The notes beneath the pieces were generated by a model. That model saw nothing but the letters and a program-made list of their open reading frames with translations. It was not told the origin of the DNA and made no database searches. 15,825 nt of DNA from B1SED10-75 sp964636865. GTDB taxonomy: Bacteria; Bacillota; Dethiobacteria; DTU022; PWGO01. The stretch is from contig CAZWVJ010000035.1 of the NCBI GenBank assembly GCA_964636865.1, forward strand, positions 1 through 15,825, given 5' to 3'. Made by a program: the position numbers and the translations under genes. Numbering within the stretch: the first letter of the stretch is position 1; each line of letters begins with the position of its first letter. Positions 15,440-15,825 of the stretch are shown in pieces.

Positions 15440-15447
15440 GTCCGAGG
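15428..15447. promoter_or_regulatory. Perfect 20-bp palindrome, possible operator
   Basis: CCTCGGACTTTAGTCCGAGG is an 8-bp perfect inverted repeat with a TTTA spacer, covering the -35 position of the presumed aconitase promoter. A TTTT follows on the plus strand only, and no plus-strand gene ends near it, so a terminator role is not well supported. It may be a repressor site or a dispersed hairpin repeat. Confidence 0.5.
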
Positions 15448-15608
15448 TTTTCCCGGCGTAATTCTATAAACCTTGAAAAAAATTTTTGACAAGAAGGGGC
15501 GGGGAATGATATTTTTAATATAATGAAATACGACAAAATCAATCAGTTTAGTAGGGAATTGTTTTTTAACTAGTTTTTTTAATTGGAAGGAAAACTTAAT
15601 TCAAAAAC

Positions 15609-15637
15609 TTGGATTACCCCTGTGATTTTGGTATAAT
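15609..15637 (+). promoter_or_regulatory. Extended -10 sigma-A type promoter reading rightward
   Basis: TTGGAT (15609-15614), a 17-base spacer ending in TGG, and TATAAT (15632-15637) give an extended -10 (TGGTATAAT) with a partial -35. Transcription would start near 15644 and run through the 32-bp repeats out of the window. The target gene lies beyond 15825 or the product is a non-coding RNA. Confidence 0.5.
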
Positions 15638-15691
15638 AATTCAGTATTCACATGATTTACCATAATATTTTCAGTATAAAATCATCATATT

Positions 15692-15787
15692 AAAGATAAG
15701 ATAGGATTAAGGCAAACTTTTTGAAGGATAAGATAGAGTTAATGCGAACTGTGTGAAAGATGAGAAAGGATTGAGGTAAGCTGTGTG
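15692..15787. repeat. Three tandem copies of a 32-bp repeat
   Basis: Units are 15692-15723, 15724-15755 and 15756-15787. Each begins AARGATRAGA, has GRTTRANG near the middle and ends CTKTKTG. They are imperfect but keep the exact 32-base period. A fourth unit starts AAGG and then changes into the GGGGACGG hairpin. The period is not a multiple of three, so it is not coding. Confidence 0.8.
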
Positions 15788-15789
15788 AA

Positions 15790-15812
15790 GGGGACGGTTA
15801 TTCATTGTCCCC
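15790..15812. repeat. GGGGACGGTT-type hairpin element
   Basis: GGGGAC (15790-15795) pairs with GTCCCC (15807-15812) around an 11-base loop starting GGTT. The left arm carries the same GGGGACGGTT as the minus strand of the elements at 28-42 and 1144-1235. It starts two bases after the 32-bp repeats end and is near the window edge, so it may extend further. Confidence 0.65.
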
Positions 15813-15825
15813 GAAGCGCAGCGAA

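Larger units (their letters stand above)
15322..15825. other. Gene-free regulatory and repeat region at the right edge
   Basis: It holds the ribosome binding site of the small membrane ORF, a leader hairpin (CGGCT/AGCCG, 15352-15366), a TATAAT-like -10 reading leftward (15415-15410), a perfect 20-bp palindrome (15428-15447), an AT-rich tract, a rightward extended -10 promoter (15609-15637), three 32-bp tandem repeats (15692-15787) and a GGGGAC hairpin (15790-15812). No coding region of useful length is visible. Confidence 0.65.

Noticed and set aside
15486..15524. TTGACA followed by TATAAT as a promoter
   Set aside because: The spacer is 27 bases, far from the 16-18 needed. A GATATT at 16 bases is only a four-of-six match.
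15692..15787. CRISPR array
   Set aside because: The 32-base units are contiguous with no unique spacers.

Overview
The window looks like a chromosomal segment of an anaerobic, low-to-medium GC Firmicute of the class Clostridia, of the Syntrophomonas/Desulfotomaculum/Moorella kind. This rests on strong AGGAGG-type ribosome binding sites, frequent GTG and TTG starts, the gene types (short ~640-residue aconitase, YfbR-like HD protein, SCP-2 proteins, GlpD-type dehydrogenase) and dispersed hairpins with the core GGGGACGGTT. The genus cannot be fixed from the sequence alone.

Layout. (a) 1-943: a minus-strand SAM-dependent methyltransferase of unknown target; its stop codon lies inside a GGGGACGGTT-type hairpin that also looks like its terminator. 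(b) 944-1601: a gene-poor gap with three close copies of the same hairpin element and a possible 28-codon leader ORF. (c) 1602-5001: an FGGY-family sugar/polyol kinase followed by a GlpD-type FAD dehydrogenase. They are probably a catabolic pair that phosphorylates a polyol and then oxidises the phosphate. (d) 5080-12987: a same-strand run with gaps of about 25-120 bases: an unrecognised 184-residue protein, a double-HD protein, a uridine-kinase/PRK-like P-loop kinase, a sucrose-synthase-type GT4 glycosyltransferase, two different SCP-2-like proteins, the ClpB disaggregase and holo-ACP synthase. (e) 12988-13214: the convergent gap, with a 12-bp repeat that reads as a tiny hydrophobic ORF. (f) 13215-15321: minus-strand aconitase preceded by an unlisted 35-residue single-span membrane protein with a very strong ribosome binding site. 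(g) 15322-15825: a regulatory and repeat region with a perfect 20-bp palindrome, promoter-like sequences, three 32-bp tandem repeats and another GGGGACGG hairpin at the edge.

How the genes may work together. The kinase and dehydrogenase would feed a polyol into central metabolism. The cluster from the HD protein to ClpB has enzymes for nucleotide or sugar-phosphate handling, a glycosyltransferase related to sucrose/sucrose-phosphate synthases, lipid-binding-type proteins and a heat-shock disaggregase. A compatible-solute or glycolipid stress module is a reasonable hypothesis but is not shown by the sequence. AcpS and aconitase are ordinary housekeeping functions. Five starts (184-residue protein, HD protein, P-loop kinase, second SCP-2 protein, aconitase) are placed downstream of the longest possible reading frame because a good ribosome binding site directs translation there.
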